From Microbacterium oleivorans (GTDB lineage Bacteria; Actinomycetota; Actinomycetes; Actinomycetales; Microbacteriaceae): 49,620 bases of DNA. Shown here one piece after another: positions 9,062 to 16,776 of the stretch. The notes beneath the pieces are model-generated. The model saw nothing but the letters and a program-made list of their open reading frames with translations, did no database searches and was not told the DNA's origin. Both the position numbers and the translations under genes were made by a program. Where the stretch lies: NCBI RefSeq assembly GCF_001644225.1, contig NZ_LSTV01000002.1, positions 81,547 through 131,166 on the forward strand, written 5' to 3'. The number at the start of each line of letters is the position of its first letter. Within the stretch, counting starts at the first letter, position 1.

Positions 9062-10017
9062 GCGCCGCGTTCGATCTCGTCCGCGGGCACGTCGAGGCGG
9101 GCCGACTGCCGTCCGCGGTGCTCGGCGTGGCGACCGCGGACGGGACGGTCGCGCTCGAGGGGTTCGGGGCCCCGGCATCCGCTCGGTACCCGCTCTTCTC
9201 GATCACCAAACCCCTGCTCGGGATCGCGGCGGCGCGGGCGATCGAGCGCGGGCTGCTGACGACCGAGACGCCGCTCCGGGCCGCGGTGCCGGAGTTCGGC
9301 TCGGGGCGCGACGACACCGTGCTGCTGCGGCATCTCGTGTCGCACACCGCCGGGATCGCCGAGCCGCCCCTCGACCCGGTGACGCCGTTGCGCGAAGAAC
9401 TGATCACCCGCGGGCGTGATTTCGTCGCGGGCAGCGCCTCGCGCTACTCGTCGCTCGCGTTCGAGGGCATCGCGGCGCTCGTCGAGCACGCGACCGGGCA
9501 GGGGTGGGCGGATGCCGTCGGCCAATGGGCCGGCGAGATCGGCGCGGACGGGCTCAGCCTCGACCACGCGGGTGCCGTCGAGGTGGTCGACGCCGCGCGT
9601 TCGGGTGTCGACATGGCGCGGTTCGCCGCGATTCGGCATCCGGGCGCGGGCATGGTCGGCCGCGCCGAGGATCTGCTGCGGCTGGGCTCGGAGCTGCTGC
9701 GCATCGAGGGCGGGGCGACCGGCGGCATCCTGCAGCCGGCGACGCTGGCGATGATGCGCCGCCCGTTGACGGGCGACATCCCGCGGCTCGAGCCGTACAT
9801 CGCGGAGCGCGGGCAGGACTGGGGGTTCACGTGGAACCTCCGCTCGCGCGCGCCCGGCCTCATCGACCAGGACGTCTACGGCCACGGCGGCTGGGCCGGC
9901 ACCGAGTTCTGGGTGCACCCGAGTGCGGGGATCGCGTGGGTGCTGCTCACGAACGCCGTCTCGCGCCCCGGCGTCGACCTCGACGCGATCGACAACGCGG
10001 TGGTCGCGGGGCGCTGA
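9058..10017 (+). CDS. Serine hydrolase of the beta-lactamase/class C-like (SxxK) family
   Basis: 319 residues, GTG start overlapping the preceding stop by 4 bases, last gene of the operon. The nucleophile motif SITK (Ser48-Lys51) and a YSS tyrosine motif (Tyr130) are visible, with HGGW near the C-terminus in place of the third box. No signal peptide, so cytoplasmic. This family includes esterases, peptidases and lactone hydrolases. The oxidative uronate route needs an aldarolactone to be opened and no standard lactonase is present, so a lactonase role is an attractive guess. It could equally be an esterase that trims acyl groups. Confidence 0.75.
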   Translation: MSAAFDLVRGHVEAGRLPSAVLGVATADGTVALEGFGAPASARYPLFSITKPLLGIAAARAIERGLLTTETPLRAAVPEFGSGRDDTVLLRHLVSHTAGIAEPPLDPVTPLREELITRGRDFVAGSASRYSSLAFEGIAALVEHATGQGWADAVGQWAGEIGADGLSLDHAGAVEVVDAARSGVDMARFAAIRHPGAGMVGRAEDLLRLGSELLRIEGGATGGILQPATLAMMRRPLTGDIPRLEPYIAERGQDWGFTWNLRSRAPGLIDQDVYGHGGWAGTEFWVHPSAGIAWVLLTNAVSRPGVDLDAIDNAVVAGR

Positions 10018-10095
10018 CGGGCGCGGGGGCGTGTGCGCGGGCGTGGAACGCGCGGGCGGGGCGACGCGTGAGTGGGGTGTGCGTGCGTGCGGGTT

Positions 10096-10175
10096 CGCGA
10101 GAGCGCGCTCTCGTGCCCAAAGCGCACGCAAAAGCCAGTCACGAGCAGGCGCTCTCGGCACGCACGCGCGCTTTC
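10096..10175. repeat. Four-unit palindromic element, family I, copy A
   Basis: Units GAGAGCGC (10099-10106) and AAAGCGC (ending 10125, offset 19) face GCGCTCTC (10149-10156) and GCGCTTTC (10168-10175, offset 19). The arms also pair through CGTGCC and GGCACG. It aligns without gaps to 16621-16700: both 80-base ends are nearly identical and the centre differs. It lies in the 3' region of the sugar-acid operon. Confidence 0.8.
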
Positions 10176-10209
10176 ACGGGCCGCGCCGCCCGGCATCCTG
10201 TCCACATCA

Positions 10210-10230
10210 TGTGATCTCGCCGAGACCACA
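10210..10230. promoter_or_regulatory. Short interrupted palindrome, possible operator
   Basis: TGTGATCTCG and CGAGACCACA pair at 9 of 10 positions around a single C. No thymine run follows, so it resembles a protein-binding site more than a terminator. Target gene unknown. Confidence 0.3.
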
Positions 10231-10337
10231 CGATATGAACGGTTCACGACCTCGGCTTTTGTTGCGAGCACATGATCTGGGCGGTCGGGGGTGCGAGCGC
10301 CTCGACGCGAGCCACGTCGGGTGGCACGATCGGCTCC

Positions 10338-10637
10338 ATGGAGTCGCTCATCCTTCAGCGCATGCGGATCGACCGCACGCGGACGTGGGGGCGCGTCCTG
10401 CTCATCGGCGGGGCACTCTGGCTCGTCCTCTCCGGGCTGCTCATCGCCGCCGACCCTTCCGACATCTCGGGCTTCGCGTTCCTGGGGCTCACGATCGGAT
10501 GGATCGTCGTGGGCTTTGGGCAGCTCGCGAAGCACCGCGCAGCCGTCGCGGCCTTCGAGACAGAGCACGGGGCGGATGCCGGCACGCAGCAGCCCGTCCG
10601 GATGCCGAGTCGCGCACGCGGCCGGTCGGAGAGCTGA
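10338..10637 (+). CDS. Small two-helix membrane protein, unknown function
   Basis: 99 residues from ATG 10338 (MESLILQRMRIDRTRTW). Two hydrophobic segments, about residues 19-37 and 46-63, are joined by a short polar turn (AADPSDISG), and the tail is charged. I recognise no family motif. An in-frame ATG at 10272 would add 22 residues of low-quality sequence; the shorter start has CACGAT 7 bases upstream as a weak -10 box, like other leaderless-looking starts here. No functional context: it stands between the sugar-acid operon and a lipoprotein gene. Confidence 0.65.
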   Translation: MESLILQRMRIDRTRTWGRVLLIGGALWLVLSGLLIAADPSDISGFAFLGLTIGWIVVGFGQLAKHRAAVAAFETEHGADAGTQQPVRMPSRARGRSES

Positions 10638-10661
10638 CGACGTCGGTGCGGATCGCCCCGA

Positions 10662-10667
10662 TAACCT
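10662..10667 (+). promoter_or_regulatory. -10 box TAACCT, leaderless start at 10674
   Basis: Six bases separate the box from the GTG of the lipoprotein gene, the spacing expected when transcription begins at the start codon. Confidence 0.5.
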
Positions 10668-10673
10668 GAGGCG

Positions 10674-11105
10674 GTGCCTGCCCGTTCTCTGCTCTCGGCA
10701 TCCGCCTCGGTCGGACTCGCTCTCGTCCTCGTCGGCTGCACGGGCGGACGGGGCGTGACGGTCCCGGCCGGGGGCGACGACCTCGACGCCTGTCCGGTCA
10801 CCACAATCGCGATCGAGGACCTCGCCGCCGTCGGTAAACCCGGTTGCGATCTCGTCGGGTCCACGATCGCGATCGACGGCGACCTGACCCTCACGGTCGG
10901 CTCCGTCGGCTCGACCACCACCGTCTCCTCCGACGGGGACGAGACCAGCGCCGTCCTCGCCAACTGGGGCGTCCCGGGAATCGGTGTGTACACGACGCGC
11001 GACGGACGGCTCGACCGGGTGTGGTCGACGAGCCCTGCGGCTGAACAGCTGCAGCATGAGCAGGCGGATGTGGACGGGGTCACCGCCAGCGCCACGAAGG
11101 GCTGA
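10674..11105 (+). CDS. Small secreted lipoprotein, unknown function
   Basis: 143 residues from GTG 10674. An N-terminal hydrophobic stretch ends in the lipobox LVGC (cysteine near residue 22), so the mature protein should be lipid-anchored outside the membrane. The remainder is acidic with several short beta-like repeats and a cysteine pair (DACPV, PGCDL). No domain recognised. It stops 6 bases before the end of the convergent AraC gene, with no obvious terminator between them. Confidence 0.7.
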   Translation: MPARSLLSASASVGLALVLVGCTGGRGVTVPAGGDDLDACPVTTIAIEDLAAVGKPGCDLVGSTIAIDGDLTLTVGSVGSTTTVSSDGDETSAVLANWGVPGIGVYTTRDGRLDRVWSTSPAAEQLQHEQADVDGVTASATKG

Positions 11106-11111
11106 CCCCGC

Positions 11112-11975
11112 TCACCCCTTGCGCTGCTCGCGATACGCCGTCGGCGCGACGCCGTGGGTGAGGCGGAACCGCCGCGAGAAGTAGAACGGGTCGTCGACAC
11201 CGACGCGCCGCCCCACCTCGGCCACCGGCAGATCCGTCGTGTCCAGCAGATGGCGGGCGCGCGCCATCTTCAGTGCGAGGTGGTGCGCGATCACGCCCCC
11301 GCCGGTCGCGTCGCGGAAGAGGGCGGCGAGGTGCGAGGGCGAGACGCCGACCATCGCGGCGAGTTCCCCGACGTGGACGTTCCCGTCGACACGCTCCTCG
11401 AGGTAGCGCAGGGCGCGCTCGAGCGGGGTGCCGTGCTCGGGCAGCAGCCGGTCGACGGCCAGCTGCGTGAACAGACGCCACGCCATCCCGGATGCCGCGA
11501 TCAGCCGCGCCGGCGTCGTGTCGCGCGCCAGCGACGTCGAGATCTCGTCCAGCAGCGCCGTGACCCGCTCCACACCACGGAGCGACAGCGTCACCCTCTC
11601 CGGCGTCACCCCGGCCGCCTCCAGCAGTTCGCCGACGTCCGTCCCGCGGACGTGACACCACCAGATCGTCCAGGGATCGTCCCTGTCGGCGCCGTAGGAA
11701 TGGGGGATGCCGCCGGGCAGCACAATCGCGGTTGCGGTGCCCACCCGCATCCGCTGACCATCGGTCTCGACCCAGCCCGATCCCGCGACGCAGACGATCA
11801 CGATCGTCTCGGCGGCCCCGGCGGGCCGGTGCCGCCCGTGCTCGGACGCCCGGGGGAAGTAGCCCGCATCGGTCACGACGATGCGCCGGGTGACGGGGCG
11901 CGACAGGGCGGCCTCGACGAGGGGACGGGGCACGACGCTGAGTCGCTGATGCTCGAAACCGTCCGCGCGCTCCAT
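11112..11975 (-). CDS. AraC-family regulator with N-terminal cupin (arabinose-binding-like) domain
   Basis: 287 residues. The N-terminal half is a cupin-like sensor (GSGWVETDGQRMRVGTA, then PGGIPHSY). The C-terminal 100 residues carry two helix-turn-helix units (VGELAAMVGVSPSHLAALF, then VAEVGRRVGVDDPFYFSRRF) ending in the family signature GVAPTAYR. It is transcribed away from the DUF5107-TPR gene at 12069, so it most likely activates that gene and the glycosidase behind it in response to a sugar. Start ATG 11975; CATGAT 6 bases upstream is a weak -10 candidate. Confidence 0.9.
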   Translation of the reverse strand: MERADGFEHQRLSVVPRPLVEAALSRPVTRRIVVTDAGYFPRASEHGRHRPAGAAETIVIVCVAGSGWVETDGQRMRVGTATAIVLPGGIPHSYGADRDDPWTIWWCHVRGTDVGELLEAAGVTPERVTLSLRGVERVTALLDEISTSLARDTTPARLIAASGMAWRLFTQLAVDRLLPEHGTPLERALRYLEERVDGNVHVGELAAMVGVSPSHLAALFRDATGGGVIAHHLALKMARARHLLDTTDLPVAEVGRRVGVDDPFYFSRRFRLTHGVAPTAYREQRKG

Positions 11976-12056
11976 GCCCCCATCATGGCGCAGGTGATCA
12001 TCGGATCATCCATGTCCGTGCCGTGATCGGCCATGGCCCGCCGCGCGACCGGGACG

Positions 12057-12062
12057 TAGATT
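12057..12062 (+). promoter_or_regulatory. -10 box TAGATT, leaderless start at 12069
   Basis: Six bases before the GTG of the DUF5107-TPR gene, with no ribosome site between. The upstream gap (11976-12056) is where the divergent AraC regulator would bind. Confidence 0.5.
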
Positions 12063-12068
12063 CGCACC

Positions 12069-15000
12069 GTGAACGACGACGCCGCCGCGACCAGCCGCAT
12101 CCACCTCCCCGACGCCCCCGCCGACCAGCGGGCGCTGCTCAAGGCCGGCGGCGTAGCGTGCTGGGCCGAGGACGTCGTCATCGACACGTACGAGCCGGGC
12201 GACCCCGACCCCTACCCGGCCTTCCTCGACCGGCGCGTGTACCAGGGCTCGAGCGGGCGGCTCTATCCGCTGCCGATGATCGAGTCGATCTCGCACGAGA
12301 AGCAGCCCCGCGCGTGGCGGGCGATCCACCTCGAGAACGCGTACGTGAGACTCATGCTGCTGCCCGAGCTCGGCGGCCGCATCCACATCGGCTACGACAA
12401 GGTCGCCGGCTACGACTTCTTCTACCGCAACAACGTCATCAAGCCCGCGCTCGTCGGTCTCGCCGGCCCGTGGATCTCGGGCGGCGTCGAGTTCAACTGG
12501 CCGCAGCACCACCGGCCGGCGACGTTCCTGCCCGTCGACAGCCGCATCGAGCGCGAGGACGACGGCGCCGCGGTCGTCTGGCACAGCGACCTCGACCCGC
12601 TCCAGCGGATGCGGGGCGTCCACGGCGTGCGGCTGCGCCCGGGGTCGTCGCTCGTCGAGCTCGACGTGCGCCTGCACAACCGCACCGACGTGCCGCAGAC
12701 GTTCCTGTGGTGGGCGAACGTCGCCGCCCGGTCGCACGAGCGGTACCAGTCGTTCTTCCCCGACGACGTCCGCTACGTCGCCGACCACGCCCGCCGCGCG
12801 ATCACCGCGTTCCCCCGCGCCGACCGGCCGTACTACGGCGTCGACTACCCCGCCCTCGCCGCCGAGCGCGCGGACGCCGACCGGATCGACGTCTACAGCA
12901 ACATCCCGGTGCCGACCTCGTACATGATCACCGACACCGAGGACGGCTTCTTCGGCGGCTACGACCACACCGCCGACGCGGGCTTCGTCCACTGGGCCGA
13001 CCCCGCGATCTCGCCCGGCAAGAAGCAGTGGACGTGGGGCGACGGCCCCATCGGGCGCGCGTGGGACGACCAGCTCACCGACACCGACGGCCCGTACGTC
13101 GAGCTCATGGCCGGCGTCTACACCGACAACCAGCCCGACTTCGCGTGGCTCCTACCCGGCGAGACGAAGACGTTCTCGCAGCACTGGTTCCCCATCCACG
13201 CCATCGGTCCGGTACGACAGGCGACGACGGATGCCGCGGTCTCGGTCACGAGCGAGGGTGGCCGCTCGCGCGTCGGCGTCCTCGCCACGCGCGCGCACGG
13301 AGCGGCTCGCGTCGAGGTCGAGATCGAGGGCGGCGACAGCGAGAGCGTCGACGTGTCGATCGGGCCCGACGCGCCCGGGCTCGTCGAGGTCGCCGGCACC
13401 GCCCGGGCGGTGTCGGTGGTCGCAGGGGACGATGAGCTCGTGCGCTGGGTCCGCCGTGACACCGACGCCGGTGAGCCGTGGGCCGCCACGGCGCCGGAGC
13501 CGCCCGAGGCCATCACGGGCACCGACGAGCTGCTGCTCACGGCGACGCATCTGCTGCAGTACCGGCATCCGACCCGGTCTCCCCTCCCCTACCTGCGCGA
13601 GGCGCTGCGCCGCGATCCCGGCGACGCGCGCGCCCGCACGATGCTCGGTGCGTGGCACCTGGCGCGGGCCGAGTACGAGGCGGCGCGCGAGCACCTCGAG
13701 GCGGCCGTCGCGCGCGAGACCCGTCGCAACCTCAACCCGCGCGACGGCGAGGCGCATTACCTGCTCGGGCTCGCGCTCGAGCGCCTCGGCGAGCGTGCCG
13801 AGGCCGACCGGCGCTTCGCGCGCGCGGCGTGGAACGCGGCGTGGGCGGCTCCGGCATCCCTCGCCCGCGCCCGACTGGCGCTCGCTGGGGGACGACCGGC
13901 GGACGCACTGCGCCTCGCGGATGCCGCCGTAGGGATCCCCGAGGCTCGTCGCCTGCGCGTGCTCGCGCTGCGCCGGCTCGGACGGGCGGACGAGGCGACG
14001 GCGCTGCTGCAGGCCCTCGTCGCCGCCGACCCGCTCGACCCGCTCACCGTCCTCCTCGCCGGCGGCGAGGCCCCCGCCGATCCGCGTGCGGCGCTCGACG
14101 CGGGCGCCGAGTTCGCGCGCTCGGGCGAGTTCGATGCCGCACTCGCGGCGACCGCGACCGCTGTCGGCGGCGTCGCGGGCTTCGGCCGTCTCGAGCCGGT
14201 CCGCCGCGTCGTCCGTGCCGCATGGGCGGATGCCGCGGGCCTCACGGACCTCGCCGCCGCCGAGCGCGCGGCGGCTGACGCCCTCGGTCTCGGCGGTGCC
14301 TTCCCCGCCGGCCTCGACGAGCACGATGCCCTCGTCGCTGGCGCCGCCGCCGGCTCGACCGCCGCCGCGGGGATGCTCGGCGCCTGGTTGCTCGACGCCG
14401 GGCGGGACGCGGACGCCCGGGCGACGCTCCTGCGGGGGCGGGAGCTCGGCAGCGAAGACCCCGTCGTCCTCCGGAACCTCGCCCTCGCGACCGTCCGCAC
14501 CGGCGGCAGCCCCGACGACGCCGTCGCCCTGTACGAGGACGCGCTCGCCCGTCGCGCCGATCCCCGACTCGTGCTCGAGCGCGACCTGCTCGCGCAGCTG
14601 ACGGGAACGGATGCCGCCACCCGCCTCGCGCTGCTCGAACGCCATCCCGCCGCGCTCGACGCCCGCGACGACCTCGCCGTCGCTCGCATCGGCCTGCTGC
14701 TGGACGCGGGACGGCTCGACGACGCGTGGCGGATCCTCACGACACGGACCTTCCGCCCCTTCGAGGGCGGCGAGGGTGTCGTGATCGCCGCGTACGACCG
14801 CGCCGCGTGCCTGCTCGCGCGCCGGGCCTGCGACGAGGGACGAGCGGATGCCGCCGTCGCGCTGCTGACCGAAGGGATCGACGCTCCGGCGAACCTGGGC
14901 GAGGGGCGGCATCCCGCCGTCCCGCAGGCGGAGCGCTTCGTCGCGCTCGGCGACGCGTACCGGCTCGCGGGGGACGAGGCGGCCGCCCGGTCGGCGTGGG

Positions 15001-15308
15001 AGCGGGCGCGCGCGACGACACCGCTCGCCGTCGCACCGCGGCCCGCCGATGAGGCGACGTTCTGGATCGGGATCGCGCACGCACGCCTCGGCGACGGGGC
15101 TGCCGCGGAGGCGGTGTGGGCGGCGCTCGACGCGCGGGCCGCGCAGCTCGAAGCAACGCCCGACGAGGTCGACTACTTCGCGACGTCGCTGCCGGAACTG
15201 CTCGTGTTCGATCTCGACACCGCCGAACGCCGGCGTCGGCTCGCCGACCGGCTGCGTGCGCTCGCCGCCGACGGTCGCGCGCTCTCACCCGTGAGGATGG
15301 ACGCATGA
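12069..15308 (+). CDS. DUF5107 domain protein with C-terminal tetratricopeptide repeats
   Basis: 1079 residues, GTG start. The first 390 or so residues are an aldose-epimerase-like beta domain of the DUF5107 type (LMLLPELGGRIHIGYDK, then GGVEFNWPQHHRP), rich in Trp and His as in carbohydrate-active folds. Residues from about 480 onward are alanine-rich helical repeats of TPR type (AREHLEAAV, AHYLLGLALERLGERAEADRRF and further copies). No signal peptide, so cytoplasmic. The stop overlaps the next ATG (ATGA), coupling it to the cellulase-like gene, and an AraC regulator is divergent. A role in processing an imported oligosaccharide is likely; the reaction is not known to me. Confidence 0.75.
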   Translation: MNDDAAATSRIHLPDAPADQRALLKAGGVACWAEDVVIDTYEPGDPDPYPAFLDRRVYQGSSGRLYPLPMIESISHEKQPRAWRAIHLENAYVRLMLLPELGGRIHIGYDKVAGYDFFYRNNVIKPALVGLAGPWISGGVEFNWPQHHRPATFLPVDSRIEREDDGAAVVWHSDLDPLQRMRGVHGVRLRPGSSLVELDVRLHNRTDVPQTFLWWANVAARSHERYQSFFPDDVRYVADHARRAITAFPRADRPYYGVDYPALAAERADADRIDVYSNIPVPTSYMITDTEDGFFGGYDHTADAGFVHWADPAISPGKKQWTWGDGPIGRAWDDQLTDTDGPYVELMAGVYTDNQPDFAWLLPGETKTFSQHWFPIHAIGPVRQATTDAAVSVTSEGGRSRVGVLATRAHGAARVEVEIEGGDSESVDVSIGPDAPGLVEVAGTARAVSVVAGDDELVRWVRRDTDAGEPWAATAPEPPEAITGTDELLLTATHLLQYRHPTRSPLPYLREALRRDPGDARARTMLGAWHLARAEYEAAREHLEAAVARETRRNLNPRDGEAHYLLGLALERLGERAEADRRFARAAWNAAWAAPASLARARLALAGGRPADALRLADAAVGIPEARRLRVLALRRLGRADEATALLQALVAADPLDPLTVLLAGGEAPADPRAALDAGAEFARSGEFDAALAATATAVGGVAGFGRLEPVRRVVRAAWADAAGLTDLAAAERAAADALGLGGAFPAGLDEHDALVAGAAAGSTAAAGMLGAWLLDAGRDADARATLLRGRELGSEDPVVLRNLALATVRTGGSPDDAVALYEDALARRADPRLVLERDLLAQLTGTDAATRLALLERHPAALDARDDLAVARIGLLLDAGRLDDAWRILTTRTFRPFEGGEGVVIAAYDRAACLLARRACDEGRADAAVALLTEGIDAPANLGEGRHPAVPQAERFVALGDAYRLAGDEAAARSAWERARATTPLAVAPRPADEATFWIGIAHARLGDGAAAEAVWAALDARAAQLEATPDEVDYFATSLPELLVFDLDTAERRRRLADRLRALAADGRALSPVRMDA

Positions 15309-16609
15309 CCGAGCGCTACCTGGGTTCCGGGACACTGCCCGACGGTCCGTACGCACGCACCGGTCCGATCCCCCCGCATCTGCCCGACCGGCTCGCGATC
15401 ACCCTGTGGGACTTCTCCTGGTACACCCGCGCCGGCGAGGGCGACGTGTACGCCGACCTGGATGCCGCCTGCGCCGAGGCCGCTGCGCTCGGCTACAACG
15501 CGATCCGCATCTGCGCCGCTCCCCTGCTGCTGTTCGGCGACCTCGGGGTGGACGACCTCGCACATCACCTCGAGATCGAGGGCCTCGGACCCGCGGCATC
15601 CGGCGGATACTACGGTCAGCGCACCCGCTGGTACGACACCCCCGGCGGCTACGCGCTCGACCTGTACGCGCACCTCGAGGCCTTGTTCGTCGCGGCGCGG
15701 CGGCACGGGCTCGTGCTGATCCTCGCGAGCTGGGAGTACCAGCAGTCGCCCGCGTTCGCGGCATCCCCCCGCTGGTTCGAGGCGATCGACGCCGTGCCGC
15801 TCGACCACCGGTACGCCGTGCTCGGCGCCGCCTGGGATCGGATGCTCGCGTGGATCGACGAGCGCGGGTTCCGCGACCTCATCGCCCTCGTCGAACTGCA
15901 CAACGAGGTCGACTTCTCGATCCTCCCGGCGCCGGCCGACGGCGGGGCGGCCGAGGTCGTGCGGCTGCGGGCGCGGCATCCCGACCTGCTCGTCACGGCT
16001 GGGTACGGCAAACCGCCCCACCTCGCGATGCACCGGGTGCCCGACGGGCTAGGAGCGGCGCAGTTCCACGTGTACAGCTACGGCGTGCTCGATGCCTTGC
16101 AGAGCCGCGTCGACATCCGTTCGGAGGGCAGCGACGACTTCCCGAACGCCGAACTGCGCGCCCTGCTGCGCGCCGACGCCCCGACGCCCGCGGAGTACGG
16201 TCGCCCCGCCGAGTGGAAGCTGCGCGCCACGGTCGTCACCGACCAGATGGTCTACGGCTACGACTGGGTGGATGCCGCCGCCTGGGACGCGTGGCTCGAC
16301 GCCGAGTACCCGCGCTACGCCGAGGTGATGCACCGCGAGATCGAGTCCCGCGTCATCGCGATCGCCGAATGGGCGCGCTGGCAGGGCGTGCCCGCGGTGA
16401 TCGGCGAGGGCTGGGTCGGCTACACGCCGCTGCACGGCGGGTTCGAGGAATCGGCGACCGGTCGCGAGCTGGCGGAACACGGCATCCGCACCGCCCTGGA
16501 CCGCGGCGTGTGGGGCGTCGTCCTCTGCTCGAACGCCGCCCCGCACCACCCGATGTGGCAGCTGCGCGACTGGCAGCGCGCGATGACCGCGCTCGTGCGC
16601 TCGCGCTGA
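15305..16609 (+). CDS. Cellulase-like TIM-barrel glycoside hydrolase
   Basis: 434 residues. The barrel resembles GH5-type clan A enzymes: LVELHNEVDF carries the Asn-Glu acid/base pair after strand 4, and VIGEGWVGY carries a Glu after strand 7 as likely nucleophile. The N-terminal ITLWDFSWYTRAG and the aromatic YEYQQS-like stretches fit sugar-binding subsites. No signal peptide, so it would act on intracellular oligosaccharides or glycosides. Translationally coupled (ATGA) to the DUF5107-TPR gene. The linkage it cleaves cannot be read from the sequence. Confidence 0.72.
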   Translation: MTERYLGSGTLPDGPYARTGPIPPHLPDRLAITLWDFSWYTRAGEGDVYADLDAACAEAAALGYNAIRICAAPLLLFGDLGVDDLAHHLEIEGLGPAASGGYYGQRTRWYDTPGGYALDLYAHLEALFVAARRHGLVLILASWEYQQSPAFAASPRWFEAIDAVPLDHRYAVLGAAWDRMLAWIDERGFRDLIALVELHNEVDFSILPAPADGGAAEVVRLRARHPDLLVTAGYGKPPHLAMHRVPDGLGAAQFHVYSYGVLDALQSRVDIRSEGSDDFPNAELRALLRADAPTPAEYGRPAEWKLRATVVTDQMVYGYDWVDAAAWDAWLDAEYPRYAEVMHREIESRVIAIAEWARWQGVPAVIGEGWVGYTPLHGGFEESATGRELAEHGIRTALDRGVWGVVLCSNAAPHHPMWQLRDWQRAMTALVRSR

Positions 16610-16620
16610 CGGGTCGCTCG

Positions 16621-16700
16621 CGCGAGAGCGCCACTTCGTGCCGAGCGCGCCGGCTGCTGCGTGGTAGCAAGGGTCGCTCTCGGCACGAACGCGCGCTGTC
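16621..16700. repeat. Four-unit palindromic element, family I, copy B
   Basis: It aligns base for base with 10096-10175. Units are GAGAGCGC (16624), GAGCGCGC (16643, offset 19), inverted TCGCTCTC (16674) and GCGCTGTC (16693, offset 19). It begins 12 bases after the glycosidase stop codon, the same kind of 3' position as copy A, and only the central 30 bases differ. Confidence 0.8.
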
Positions 16701-16730
16701 GCGCCCGATCTCGCGCCCGAGCGCATACGA

Positions 16731-16765
16731 AGAAGGGGCGGATGCCACCGGCATCCGCCCCTTCT
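16731..16765. terminator. Strong hairpin between convergent genes
   Basis: A perfect 16-base stem (AGAAGGGGCGGATGCC and its complement) encloses a 3-base ACC loop, between the glycosidase (plus) and the RG lyase (minus). It should terminate both. The stem contains one GGATGCC and one GGCATCC heptamer. Confidence 0.8.
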
Positions 16766-16776
16766 CACGTCACCGA

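Larger units (their letters stand above)
10018..10337. other. Non-coding gap after the sugar-acid operon
   Basis: This 320-base gap contains the family I palindromic element (10096-10175), a short interrupted palindrome (10210-10230) and no convincing gene. Open frames across it translate the repeat. CACGAT at 10325-10330 is a weak -10 candidate for the gene at 10338. Confidence 0.55.

Noticed and set aside
10236..10246. TGAACGGTTCA as a further rhamnose-regulator operator
   Set aside because: The TGAA and TTCA halves are 3 bases apart rather than 4, and the downstream gene is a small membrane protein unrelated to rhamnose.
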